Assembly: GCA_030248215.1 (NCBI GenBank)
Contig: JASANG010002919.1
Coordinates: 1-64,000 of the forward strand
Source: Enoplolaimus lenunculus
Taxonomy: Eukaryota > Nematoda > Enoplea > Enoplida > Thoracostomopsidae
Direction of reading: 5' to 3'
DNA: 64,000 nt
Numbering within the stretch: the first letter of the stretch is position 1; the number at the start of each line of letters is the position of its first letter. Both the position numbers and the translations under genes were made by a program. Shown here one piece after another: positions 48,264-60,600 of the stretch. Below the pieces are notes generated by a model. That model worked only from the letters and a program-made list of their open reading frames with translations. It ran no database searches and was not told the DNA's origin.

Positions 48264-48442
48264 AGGGGCGGAACAGTATTATAAGCATATTCCTAAGCCT
48301 ATTATTAAGCCTAAGTGTAAGCGTAGGAATGAGCGTAAGTATTCCTAGCCTAAGCCTAAGCCTAAAGACTAAGCCAGGCAAAAAATAGACTAAACCTTTA
48401 AACTTACTCTATTCTAGTCCCACAGAAAAACGTTCCGCCCTG
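48264..48442. mobile_element. MITE with AGGGGCGGA ends, best-preserved copy
   Basis: Ends are AGGGGCGGAACAG and CGTTCCGCCCT. The interior is rich in CCTAAGCCTAAGCCTAA, the other strand of the TTAGGC hexamer found in the copies at 4702, 5690 and 41556. Confidence 0.72.
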
Positions 48443-48698
48443 ATCTTTACACGGGCTATGATGACCATACTGTACAAACTACAGAGCTATCATATACCTA
48501 AAAAGGTGCACATACCAGCGGAGGTAAGTAGCCACAAACTTGTGGGGTTTAGTCAGGCAAAAAATCTGCAAACATGATGTGCAGTTTTATTGATATATGA
48601 AAAATGAAATTTAATCAGAAGTTAGGTTCTGAACTAAAAACGCTTAATACACCTGTAATATTAAATGTTACTTCAAAGAGAAATATAAATCTCAAGCT

Positions 48699-48900
48699 AC
48701 ACTGTAAAAAATGGGGAGTCAAATTGACTCTCTCGACAACAGGCTTTTCCTGACTACACAAACTGAGTCAAATTTGACTCCGCCAGAGTCAACAGTGAAT
48801 TAAATTTGACTGTGGCGGAGTCAAATTTGACTAAGTTTGTGTTGTCAGGAAAAGCCTGTTTCCGAAAAAGTCAATTTGATTCCCCATTTTTTACAGTGTA
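48699..48900. mobile_element. Hairpin MITE with TACACTGTAAAAAATGG ends
   Basis: TACACTGTAAAAAATGG at the left is matched by CCATTTTTTACAGTGTA at the right. Almost the full 202 bases form two complementary halves around AACAGTGAATT. It belongs to the family at 46803 and 33973. Confidence 0.88.
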
Positions 48901-49215
48901 GATATTGCAATCAGTTCAAGATTAAAGAAGCGTATAGGTATAGTAGCTTGGACGCAACAGGAATTCCGGTTTGATTAGGAAACCGTTGGAATAGCATTCT
49001 TTTCTAGCATCATAGGACTGCTGGTGTGAGAGAAGATACAACTCTACTCACCCTGTGCCCACCTATAAGGAACCATCGTAGCTTTATAGTAAAGTGCTGT
49101 TGAATTTAGGACATGTAAACATTTGTGCTGTCCTGGTCTTTCGAGAAGTTAAAATGCATATATCCCTATTCCTCTCACTGATGGATCCAATGGGGAACCA
49201 ATATTTTGTATTTAA

Positions 49216-49478
49216 CCCTTTCTCACATGAATATTTTCTATTTCCCTTGAGACATACCTTTATGCTAGGATTCGAACTCCAGTGATTGGAGTTGGAGGCG
49301 TATACCATCACCACTTAGCTATAGGAGCTTGACGCTCGAAACCGAGGGGCTCTCACGTCTTGTGGGTGATTTTAGTACTATGAATACGTGTTGCAATTGT
49401 TAAAGACGGTGCGATATATAATATTTAACGTATATACACTGCGCTGAGTTGCCTATAGGCAATTCAATGTGAGAAGGG
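49216..49478. mobile_element. TTAA-flanked MITE with tRNA-like insert, copy 1
   Basis: Terminal repeats are CCCTTTCTCACAT and TGTGAGAAGGGG, flanked by TTAA on the left and TTAT on the right. The interior holds a minus-strand tRNA-like sequence (about 49330-49265) with an A box in TAGCTAAGTGGTGATGG and a B box in GAGTTCGAATCC. TTAA duplication fits a piggyBac or Kolobok-like mobiliser. Confidence 0.8.
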
Positions 49479-49541
49479 GTTATAGATAGTAAACTGGAAA
49501 TTTTTTGCTTAAAGATAGTAAACTGAATATTTTTCGCTTAA

Positions 49542-49805
49542 CCCTTTCTCACATGAATATTTTCTATTTCCCCTGAAACTTACTTTTATGCTAGGATTCG
49601 AACTCCAGTGACTGGAGTGGGAGGCGTACACCATCTCCACTCAGCTATAGGAGTTTGACGCTCGAGCGTGAGGGGGATCTCACGTCTTGTGGTGATTTTA
49701 GTACTATGTATACGTGTTGCAATTGCTATTAACGGTATGATATATATTATTTAACGTATATACACTGCGCTGAGTTGCCTATAGGCAACTCAATTTGAGA
49801 AGGGG
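49542..49805. mobile_element. TTAA-flanked MITE with tRNA-like insert, copy 2
   Basis: TTAA stands at 49538-49541 and 49806-49809. The element is collinear with copy 1 at high identity. Its tRNA-like part (minus strand, about 49655-49590) has TAGCTGAGTGGAGATGG and GAGTTCGAATCC. The two copies lie 63 bases apart in the same orientation. Confidence 0.82.
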
Positions 49806-49809
49806 TTAA

Positions 49810-50385
49810 AGGCTTGGCACTAAAATGGCGGTTGGCTTATGATTCGTTTTCCTTGCGAATGCTTCCATTATATCTCCTGCGGTCCCCCCACTTTAATAGA
49901 GTTTACTGGATCCGCACTGATTTTACCACAGAATTTACGTTGACGAACAGTTTCCGAAATTTTGCAAACTCAGTACCATCTAAAAATGGCATATATCAAA
50001 TAGTTCAACAGTAGCTTTCAAGATATTTTAAAATTTGCTATTGTTTACAACTGCTAATGCAAACTGCTACAACTGACGATTTGCTGGTAATATAAAGCAC
50101 CCGTTGGCGGTTGCTGTTGGTGTTTCAATGAAACTTACTGCATCATTATCCATTGTAGCATATTTAGCGTTACGTTTTCAGTTTGCAGCTAAACCTTTCA
50201 GTTTTTTTAAAGCGTGTAGTTTTTAACTATGCTTTCGTTAATTATGTTATTTCATTAAAATAGAGCTGTAATTACTTAGCCAGTGGTACGTTTTTTCTTT
50301 TTCGTAAGGCTAAATTTGATATTGCCACAGATTCATAGACGTGCGTGAGAACTCAGGGAGAGAGGTAATTCCGGAAAATTAAAAG
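49810..50385. other. No gene recognised
   Basis: AT-rich sequence between repeats with no supported exon. Confidence 0.4.
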
Positions 50386-50700
50386 CTAGGGATGTGCCGA
50401 TTCCAAAATTTTTGCCGATACCGGTACCGATGCCGATTCTTATTTTGAAATTTTGCCGATGCCGAAATGATGCCGATGCCGATTCCAACTTTACTACACC
50501 ATGCTTAATAAACAGATAGGATACTACATTACACCAGCATATAAAGGCTTAAACGCTAACCATCATAAAACGATTATAATTTTAGACGAATGGTTCATTT
50601 CAATTTATTTTTTCAAACATTAACACAAGAAAAAACCGGTTTTCCTGACCGGACACACTGATATTCGCGCCCAGAAATGAATACTTACAAAAACTGCCAA
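50386..50700 (+). mobile_element. hAT-like MITE of the GGGATGTGCCGAT family, right end cut
   Basis: It begins CTAGGGATGTGCCGATTCC, has the repeated GCCGATGCCGAT motif and the shared internal block, then stops short of the usual right end and runs into the SINE. Confidence 0.7.
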
Positions 50701-50729
50701 TTATTAGCGATGCGTCAGACATGTTTGTC

Positions 50730-51177
50730 CTAGTGCATGTGGGTAGCGCGCTTGCCCCTCGAGTGAAAGGTCCGAGGTTCGATTCCCGGCGTGGCCATAT
50801 GTTTCGGAAAATATAGGGGAAACACCATGTATATTAGCAGTACTTCGGAAAAGGGGGCCGTTCCGACCATGCAGTTCTGACAGTGCACATGCAATATAGT
50901 GCAGTGCACTGCATGTATGAAAGCTGACAAGAGGCAGTCGACACATATAGTTGACAAAAAATGCGGTTGGAGATGCGGGCGGCGTGGTGCAGTGGTACAG
51001 TGTTCGCTCAAGGATCCGTAGGCTCAAAGGTCGATTCCTGCTCCGGAGGCCTGCTTTTCCGGCTGCTTAGTGAAAAGGTCTGATGTCCCAGTTCTTATCT
51101 AGACTGACATTGGGGCTAAACGTGAGCGCAATGGTAAATTGCCACGCTTTGAACGCGGTATCCAGTCGAAAATAGGG
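50730..51177 (+). repeat. Dimeric tRNA-derived SINE
   Basis: Two tRNA-like units are visible. One at about 50735-50795 has TAGCGCGCTTG and GGTTCGATTCC; one at about 50980-51048 has TGGTGCAGTGGTACAG and GGTCGATTCC. The tail CTAGACTGACATTGGGGC to CCAGTCGAAAATAGGG also occurs at 15640-15690. The RTE-type LINE starts where this copy ends. Confidence 0.75.
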
Positions 51178-53316
51178 TGGATTCATCATCATTTGCATAT
51201 CCGCATTGGACATCAGCAGCTCAGAACTCGATCGATCAACTCCGCATATACAGATCGGTCTATTGCAATGTCTTTCATAAGCGTTAGATGGTGAGTTTTG
51301 AAAGTGGCAGCTATTTTGGTTCACAATTCGATGCACTGGTCGGCAGTCGACATCTTTAAAAAGTTTACGTCGCCAAGTGTTCCGAACGCCGCGGAACGGT
51401 CTGACCCTCGCTTCATCTTGGGGATAGGGTGGAACAGAGACATGTAAGGTAGCCTGTTCTGTTCCATATGCGCGACATGGCCACACCATTGTAAACGAAG
51501 GCGTTTAATGCTAGCGGAAATTGTTTCCATTATATTGAAACGACGACGGATTTCGGCATTTGTGACCCTGTCGAGATACGAGACATGAAGTATCCACCGC
51601 ATCATACGATGGTCAAAAACATCAAGACGACGTTCATGTTCTGCTTTCAATGGCCACGACTCGCAAGCATATAGTAGGACTTGGCGGACATCCGCTAGGT
51701 AAATGCGCCGTTTCACCGTTAAGTATATGCCGCGGTTCCCCATAAGGACTTTAACGCCAACATGGCGTTTACGCTTTCGCTATTCGAGTGTCTATTTCAT
51801 CCGTTCCGTCCCCGGTGGAGAAAATAACACTGCCGAGGCACGTAAATTGTTCGACGTATTCAAGCGGCTCAGAATCCACCGTAATTATGGGTTTAGAGAC
51901 GCCGTTGCAACACAACAATTTCATTTTCGCAGTACTAATTATAAGACCGATGCGGGACGCGTTATCTGAGATACGGTTTAACATTCGTTGCAATTGTTCT
52001 GGCGATTCGGCTAATAACGCGATATCGTCAGCAAAAGTCAGATCCGTAAGTACAAAATGTTCGCCGGTATCACTGCCAATTAGTACGCCTTCATTAAAAC
52101 TGTCAAGTGCCGTAGTAAGGAGGCAATCGATGCACCAGTTAAATAGCATATGAGAGGAAATACCTCCTTGCCTGACACCCGTGTGCACCTCAAAACAGTC
52201 TGATTTGGTGCCATAGACGCGAACACAGCATTTTGTGCAGCGATAAAGCGCCTGGAACATCGAAACAATTTTAACTGGGACCCCAGTCGATAACATGATG
52301 CGCCACAGACAGCCCCGATCAATACTGTCAAAAGCTGTGGCAAAGTCGACAAAAGCAATGTACGTGGAACGGTTAAATTCGTTGCACATCTCGATGACTT
52401 GTCGTAGGGTAAAAATCTGGTCGATACAACTGCGACCCGGTCTAAAGCCAGCTTGATTTTCACGCGTATTACGGTCCCACCAGCATTTGCGTCTGTCAAT
52501 AAGCACCGCTTCCAAGATCTTAGACGCAATGTCAAGAATACTTATACCACGATAGTTTTTGCAAACACTTGGGTCCCCTTTCTTAAACAGAGGTATTAAG
52601 GACACGTCACGAAGAGTTACCGTTTTATTGGATTTTCTACCCACTGCTTTAACCATTTGGAAACGTTTGCGGGCATCACCAGTTCGATGTGCGCGTTCGA
52701 CGTCAGATGCATAGTCGTTCCATCTCTTTTCGAGGTCAGCGTTTATAGAACGTTTGACAAGATTACGTAGACGACGACACCCTGGTTTTGAACGACGTTC
52801 ATTAATCAGCGCGAGCTGGCGTGGTTTAACACCCAACACTTCTTTGCAAACCTTGGATATGGTATTTGTAAACGCAGAACAGTCAACAGAGACATTGTTG
52901 GTATACACCAGACTATTGGACAGTTCGGAATAACGACTCTTAAATTCATCACGTACGTCAGAACAATGGAGGCGCTTGACATTGTAACGCGTACTAGCGG
53001 ACCCAGCTTTAACCGTTGAGAAACGCAGACGTATTCTGCAGCGAATTAAACCATGGTCGCTTTCCCATTCGTTACCCCAAAACGAACGACAGTCCAATAC
53101 AGATGAACGCCAACGGTCGCGTACAAGAACATAGTCAATCTGATTTAGCGCGTTACCGCGATTCGAACGCCAGGTTGCCAAATGCAACTTTTTGTGTTTA
53201 AAGGCGGTGTTCGATGCGAAAAGGCGAAAACGACCCATTAAAGTCGCTAGACGGTCGCCGTTGTTCGTACGTTGGCCGGTGGTGAAAGGGCCAATACTAA
53301 TGCGTTCAGTCAATGG
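51178..53316 (-). mobile_element. RTE-type LINE, 5'-truncated, little decayed
   Basis: A minus-strand frame of 514 codons (53313..51769) has the end of the endonuclease domain (NQIDYVLVRDRWRS, then ESDHGLIRCRI), and the reverse transcriptase with KNYRGISILDIASKILE, FVDFATAFDSIDRGCLW, GVRQGGISS and LTFADDIALL. A frame change then leads to 51743..51321 with LLYACESWPL and LRLQWCGHVAHMEQNRLP, typical of the C-terminal part of RTE-like elements. The 3' end carries GATGATGAATCCACC. The upstream part of the endonuclease is missing. The long open frame points to a fairly recent insertion. Confidence 0.9.
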
Positions 53317-53600
53317 ACCACTTTGTTGAAAATAAGGGCATGTAATGTAAGCATATCAGGTATGCTAGTCCTAGTGCTCATGCAATATAGTGCAGTTCAC
53401 TGTATGTATGCAAGCTGGCAGCATACGGTCGACTCATATGTATAGTCGACGAAAAATGCAGTTGGAGAGGCGGGCTGCGTGGAGCAGGGATAGAGTGTCC
53501 GTAGGCTGAGAGTTTGATTCACGCTCCGGAGGCCCGCTTTTTCCAGCTGCTTAGTGAAAAGGTCTGATGTCCCGGTTCCTACCTAGACTGATAGAACAGA
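53317..53600 (+). repeat. tRNA-derived SINE copy beside the LINE
   Basis: It starts TTGTTGAAAATAAGGGCATG and shares GCAATATAGTGCAGTTCACT, the tRNA-like block and CCAGCTGCTTAGTGAAAAGG with the copies at 15935 and 50730. Confidence 0.72.
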
Positions 53601-54029
53601 TTAACTGACTTTTACGTACATATTTTTTCTGTTATACATGATGGTTATAAGAACACTGGAAAACCTAATAAAGATGGTTTAGAATTAGAATAGTGTTACA
53701 GGATCAGTGCTACAGTGTTAATAAAACATCAGCGTAGGATGCTAAGCTTTATCGCGTAAACACTTTGGATACCTTAGGCCATGGAAGGAAAAAAGTTAGG
53801 TTTAGTATTAGATTTAAATAAATTTTCTGGTTTGTGCATTTTTTTGTATCCGGTCTCACACTGATATATATTATAGTTATATAGTTTGTTCAAATAGAGT
53901 GAAAGGAACTACTTACTTGTTCGCAAGTTTGTTGCTGTAAAGCTTTTTTCACGATATATATGGAACTTGGCCACATGCTAAGGCGGGGTTAACGAGTGTA
54001 CAGTTTTGTAATTGTATACTCGCTTTTGC
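53601..54029. other. No gene recognised
   Basis: AT-rich spacer between repeats. I see no exon. Confidence 0.4.
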
Positions 54030-54486
54030 CAGGGTGCAAAGCGGAACTGGATTATACCGGAATCGGAATCGGAACAGCAAATTTGTATCGGAATCGGAAC
54101 TACAATATTAGTGACTGTACAGATAATTTGTATTAACAAGTATAAATTGATTTAAAGTGTCTGTTGGCTGGAAACGATTCTCAAAAACGTCACATGAACA
54201 AAATACCATCTTTTTTGGCCCTGTAAATCTAAACTACTATCAAATATTGATAGGTTAAATTATCGAAAACAAAGTAATAGGTAAGTGGTACTAAATTTTT
54301 ATATAACATATCACAACAAGTAGGTCTAAAATTGAAATGTGGAAATTTCGATTCCGATTGATTGTGCAATCGGAATCGGGGAATCGGAATCGGAACTCGT
54401 TTTAATCAATCGGAATCGGGGAATCGGAATCGGAACTCGTTTTGAATCGGACTTCTAATCGGAGCCGGAATTCCGATTGCACCCTG
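54030..54486 (+). mobile_element. hAT-like MITE of the CGGAATCGG family, both ends present
   Basis: Ends are CAGGGTGCAAAGCGG and CCGATTGCACCCTG. CGGAATCGG repeats lie next to each end. The flanks TCGCTTTTGC and TCGCTTAC are similar but do not give an exact 8-base duplication. It lies about 200 bases before the calpain start codon. Confidence 0.75.
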
Positions 54487-54685
54487 TCGCTTACCCCAGA
54501 GCTCGCACTGATATGTGGTAGGCCAGAAAAAGATATTATGAACGACGTAAACAGCGCGTAATACAACAGGACATTAAATGTTATCTGCTTTATTTAGAAG
54601 CTATTTAAACGCATATTAGACGTATACAATCACACACATGTATATAATTAAGTCCAATGGTCTTAACCATTAAATTGAATTGGAT

Positions 54686-57600
54686 ATGCCTCAGTCCGAA
54701 CCTTTTCGTGGACAGCAGTATAAAGAAATTAAGAAAAAACTACAGAAGAACAACAAATTGTTTACCGATACAGAATTTCCACCACATGAGAGCTCACTAT
54801 ACTATAGCAACGCACATTTTACCGATATCGAATGGAAACGGCCAGGGGTAAGAAAGGAACCAAGGTTTATATACGGTTTTTATATATCCATACGTATTTA
54901 TGTTTAGTAAACAAGTTATAAAGGTCGGGCAAGGCATTACTTAAAATGGGATAGTTTCGTATGACAATCGGTTTCATCAGTGATCAGTAATTGAGTTTCA
55001 AGGAATTCGAATTGGTTCCGGCGGTGGACGGCGCTGGAACCAGAACTTTTAACGACTCTGCTGCTCGATACGTACGTAGTTACTTGATGGTTGGCTGCAA
55101 CGCTGAAAACCCATTAATTTTAAAAACGTGTATATACACACCTGAAAATATTAAAGCCCTAAAAATAAGCCCACAGTCTTGTTTATGCTGAAATAGTGTG
55201 AGTGGCGCAAAAATTAACTTATGTATGATATTCCGAAATCAACTGAAATGCAAGTTTTGACCGAAAGTTCCGGTTTAGCAGCGTTTAGCTTTAACGACTG
55301 CAAACCGGAACAGGAACTTTAGCTTTTATGCTTTTTGCAACCACGTTCTATAAAATAGCTCCTTTAAAATGTTGTTATTCCTGGAGTGCGATGTGATTAT
55401 GTTTTGTCAGTTTTTTATTTGATATCAATAAAATTTCTGTGACGACAGCATTATTTCTATCTCATATAAAAGTGCCGTAGCCGTGCCTCAATAAAATAGC
55501 ATTATAGGTTCCCGTCGATCTTTGCAGAAAATGTGTGGAATTTGTTTCGCTAACATTATTTTATGTACAAATTTAAACGCAATGCATAGGTAGTGCAACT
55601 TAGGTGATGGGAATCACATGATACCTAGAAAGTTCAATACATACCTGAAGATCAGGGGCAGCTGGCATCCGATTGTACCTTGCTGTCCGATTTATTTGTT
55701 GCTGTAGGTTCAGGTTTTTTAGGAAATTGTCGATGATCCGCATTTATTTGTGGAAGGAATTAGCAGCGATGACGTGTCTCAGGGAATTTTGGGAAATTGT
55801 TGGTTTGTAGCAGCGTGTTCAGCCTTGACTCATCACAAAGATTTGTGGACAAAGGTTAGTTTTGTTTTTAAGTACGTATCACATTTTTACAAAAGAACCG
55901 CATTTTCAAATGTGTGTAACGCTTGCACCTCTTATCACTAATTGTTGGTGATTTGTTATGAAAGTTTCGAACAACTAAATTCCAATGAGAACAGTTTTGT
56001 TTGCTAAGTAAAGTAAGCGGTACATTGGGAAGTGACAGACCTGTTGCAGGCTAAAACCTGAAATGTTCTGTTATTACGTTAAACTACTCAAATTTGAGTT
56101 CGATTATTTTTTGAAAAAAAATAATGCCGTCGCTTAGTCATTCAACTGTTACAAGATTTCTTTGCAACTACTTATGATAGGTGCTATGTACATGCAGTTG
56201 ACAATAGCGTGTAAAATTTGAATTGGCCACTTGGAGACACCGTTTCTAGCTACTTTCGAGATTGGGAGAGTTATGCCTTCGCTAATGTTTAGGCTTCTGC
56301 TTAGTGAGCAGTTGACATGGGCTGTTTTGGTAACACTATTTCTTAATTTGGAAATGTTTTTATGACCTTATGATAAATTTCGAAGGTCATTCCGGATGCG
56401 AAAGATCAAGAATGGGATTCCACGCGTCCCGCTGCGTACTGTGGTGTATTTCACTTTCAATTTTGGCAATTTGGACGCTGGGTTGATGTTGTTGTTGACG
56501 ATTTGCTTCCGACACGACACAATCAGTTGCTATTTGCCCACAGTAGAACTCGAAATGAATTTTGGAGTGCGCTATTGGAGAAGGCATTTGCAAAGTATGC
56601 GTTTCGTAGCAGGCTGCAGTCAGATATAAAAACAACGGAAACGGAAAAAATAATGCTTATTTTTTACTTTTCCTGAATGGCGAAGAATATAGGATTTTTC
56701 TCCCAAAACCTAAATTCCATTAGTAACTTCTGTCCATATTCTCAAATGTTTGCCGCACCTTCCATGAGTTTGGGATAGGTTCCGTAAAGCTCGATCCAGT
56801 CAATGTAAAATTTATAAAATATGTTGCGTTTGTTGCATTTAATTGATTTGATTGATGCTACTTGTGAATCGTGTTATAGTGTCGGTGATAGGGATATGCC
56901 GATACCAAAATTTTTGCCGATGCCGATACCGATGACGATTCTTATTTTGAAATTTTACCGATGCCGAACCGATGCCGATGCGGATTCCAACTTTAGTACA
57001 CCATGGTTAATAAGCAGATAGAATACTACATTACGTTATTATATGAAGGCTTAAACCCTAACCATCATAGACGATTATAACTTTATAAGAACGGTTCATT
57101 TCAATTAATTTTTTCAAACATAAACGCAAGAGAGATAATTTTCGTGAGCACACTATTGTGCGCCTTGAAATGTAAATGATAGCTTTCCAACTAGGGATGT
57201 GCCGATACCAAAATATTTGCCGATACCGATTCCGATGCCGATTCTTATTTTGTAATTTTGCCGATGCCGATTCCAAGTTTAGTACACCATGGTTAATAAA
57301 CAGATAGGATAATATATTACGTCATTATATGAAGATTTAAACCGTAACATCATAAAACGATTATAATTTTAGACGAACGGTTCATTTCAATTTATTTTTT
57401 CAAACAAACGCAAGAAAAAAAATGGGTTTTCCTGACTGGACACACTGATATTCACGCCCAACAAAAGTATCGGCAAAGAATCGGCAATTTTTTTGCAGTG
57501 CTGATGCCGATACTCGAAAACTGCCGATTATTACCGATGCAGATGCCGATTAATCGGCACATCCCTAGTCGGTGAGCAAATAGATTTATAGCGAAAGCTC

Positions 57601-60600
57601 GATATTTGAAATATTTTGAAAATTCAGATCTGTTATACTGGGTTGATAATAAAACGCTATTCACATGGGTATTGAACATTAATTAACCGAACATTTGTGG
57701 TTGCAACTTGCAGTGGTAGGTTTTGTGAAAGAGTTTATGAACAAAACCTTCGCGTGTAAATTAAAGCTGCAGCAGTAATTTGTGCCTTTTTATTGACATT
57801 TAGGCTTCACGGTTGCTACGAAGCGTTGATTGGTGGCAGCTTAGCCGAAGCGTTTGTAGATATCACAGGTGGAGTGCCTGAAACAATAGATTTGTCAACA
57901 AGTTCAGAATGGAAATTGACAGAATCTCGTGAACAATTGTTCGAAGACCTCAAAATGTGCTTTGATGACAAAGCGTTAATGGCAACTGCAATTGCAGTAA
58001 GTGAAAGCAACACATTCGATGACAGGGTGCAAGTGGAACTGGATTATATCACAATCGGAATCGAAACAGCAAATTTATGCCAGAATTGTAACCGGAATTG
58101 GAACAATAAATTTTGTGTCCGTAGGGATAATTTGTATTAACAAATCTAATTTTGATTCAGGGTGTCTGTTGCCTGGCAACAATTTACAAAAATGTCGCAT
58201 GAACAAATTGACGGCGATTTTTGGTTCTTTAAAGCTAAACGACAATCTATTATTGATATGTTAACTCATCGAAAGCCATTTAATAGATACGCAATCTAAA
58301 TCGGAATTGGAATCGGAATTCCGGTTGCAGATGATGCACTTTTTAGATGAAAATATGCAGCTCGATAGACAGACATCTTGTATGCAGAAAACAATGTACG
58401 TAGCATGCGTTGCGTTTTTGTTTTGCTTCACGGTTTTTAAATGTAGACATTAAATTTATACTAAGAGTGGCGTTATACATCTATGTATACCTGTCGTGCA
58501 ACGACGTCCGCACCGGCTGTATTGTGCCCCAACTACCGTGCGGCACCCAATAGTAATTCGCATAGGACACCGAACGATGATGGACGGCACCGAATTACAT
58601 TGTAGTTATCGAAAAGTATAACGTTAACCCAGCACGTTCCGAAATTGTTAGGAATGGAAAAGTAACTTAATGATAAGCATATTTAGGCGAAATCTCAGAG
58701 CGAAGTTGAAGAAGTGTTAGAGTCTGGGCTGGTCAAAGGTCACTCGTACGCGATTACAGACGTTCGAAAATTAGCGTTGGATGCGGAACTAAGAGGTCAG
58801 ATACTGTGAATATCATTTTTTTTTGCATGGACTGTCTCTGTCATTATTGGGTTTGGATAACGTTTTTAGGACAATATTGTTTTCACTGTTGGCTCAAAGT
58901 ATTTTTGTTACGTAATATACGCTTGACACTGCATTGAAACATTAATCTTGTAGCTAAGTTTTCGCTTATAATGTCAGCAGTTTGTACTGTTTTAAAATCT
59001 AGAATGCATGGTGTAATTGTCTTCACTTCGCAATTGGAAAGTGGTGATATAGACTGTACTGTACAAGAAAAAAGATCTTGTGTTGCAGGAAAAATTCTAA
59101 ATTTGGATACTGATACTGAGTGATACTAAATTGATACATATTTAGGGATATTTGATAAGTTATTCGCAACGCCTGAACGGGTGCTTATGATTCGACTCCG
59201 AAATCCATGGGGTGAAAAAGAATGGAGCGGACCGTGGTCTGATGGGTAAGAAAAGTAATAGTTAAGCTAGAGTTGTGCCGGTTGTTGGATATCGGTGATA
59301 ATCGGCAGCTTTCATTAGTGTCGGCCAGGGATGGGCGGTCTCGACAAGCCTCGGGTTTTGGCTTGTCTCGGTATCGCTTTTTCCAGTCTCAGTTTGCAAA
59401 CTGAGACCAAACAGGTCAAAAAGGGATAAGGAATCGCAAAAATTTTCCTTCGATCGCAGCTTTGTCCCGGAAGTACTTGCGCATTCCGCCTACCAACACA
59501 GCGAACGATTGCGGAGCACCGATACCTGGTTATACAGTGGTTTGAGAAACTGAATGATCTCTCCGGTCACCCAAAATTCCATTTTGAAAGGAAACCCAAA
59601 ACTGATTTTATTGAGACAACGCACAAATAGTTGTATTTTCGCGTTTAAATCATTTTCGTTTAAAAATTATTGGTCATCCGCATTTATAACGTCACGCTAA
59701 ATTAAAAAATTTCTGTCTATTCGGTTTGCCACGGAGCAAAAACAACACTATAGCTCAGGGTGTTTTGAGACAGTGTGATTTGTCGCGAGCCTATTGGAAA
59801 AGTATGGCAACAGTAGCCAAGTGAAAAATAAAGTAAAAAATAACTTTTGACGGCGATTTCTTTGTTTAATTGTATGCCGCGGCAATTCAAAACAGATAAA
59901 AACATGCAATAGTTTTGTTAAAAATCATTTTTATTTTCAGTAACGGTTAAAAATTGACCGAGACTGAGACCTAATAGGTAATATATGCGATTGTGTTTGA
60001 ACAATAAATTGTAATGAACCGTTCTCATAAAATTATATCCATTGAAGGATGTTAATGATTAAGTCTGCGTGCTTGTAATGATCTGATGTAGTAATCGCAT
60101 CAGCTCTTCAAACATCGTGTATTTGTGCTTTAAAATGATTTATATTGTTTAGTTAGAATACTGGCGAATGATTTAACATTACAATTATATCTGGAATGTT
60201 TACATTTGAATAAATTAGACTAGAAACATTGTTTAAGGCCACTACACAAACGGTAAAAAACTTTAAGAATTGACTCCAAAACATAAAACCTTCATCGTTT
60301 TTTGAAAACACAAGAAACTTCGGTTTTATCAGCACTCAAGAAATGTTGAGAACTCTTCTATCCTTAGTGCGTGTGTGATGTAATGTTTTATTGTGTTTGT
60401 TGTATGATTAACTCCAGGTCGAAAGAATGGGATCTAATCAGTGCTGAGCAGCAACAAGAGTTGGGATTGAAAATCGAGGAAGATGGAGAGTTTTGGTATG
60501 TCAGGTTGTAGTACTTAGGGTACAACGCGGATATCCGGCTTCTGCTCTAAACATTTTTTGGTATCCGGTTACACCTAAGTAGTACTACTCCTGTAGTAGT

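Noticed and set aside
49265-49330. Functional tRNA gene
   Set aside because: A and B boxes are present, but the acceptor stem pairs poorly and the sequence is part of a duplicated MITE, so I treat it as tRNA-derived.
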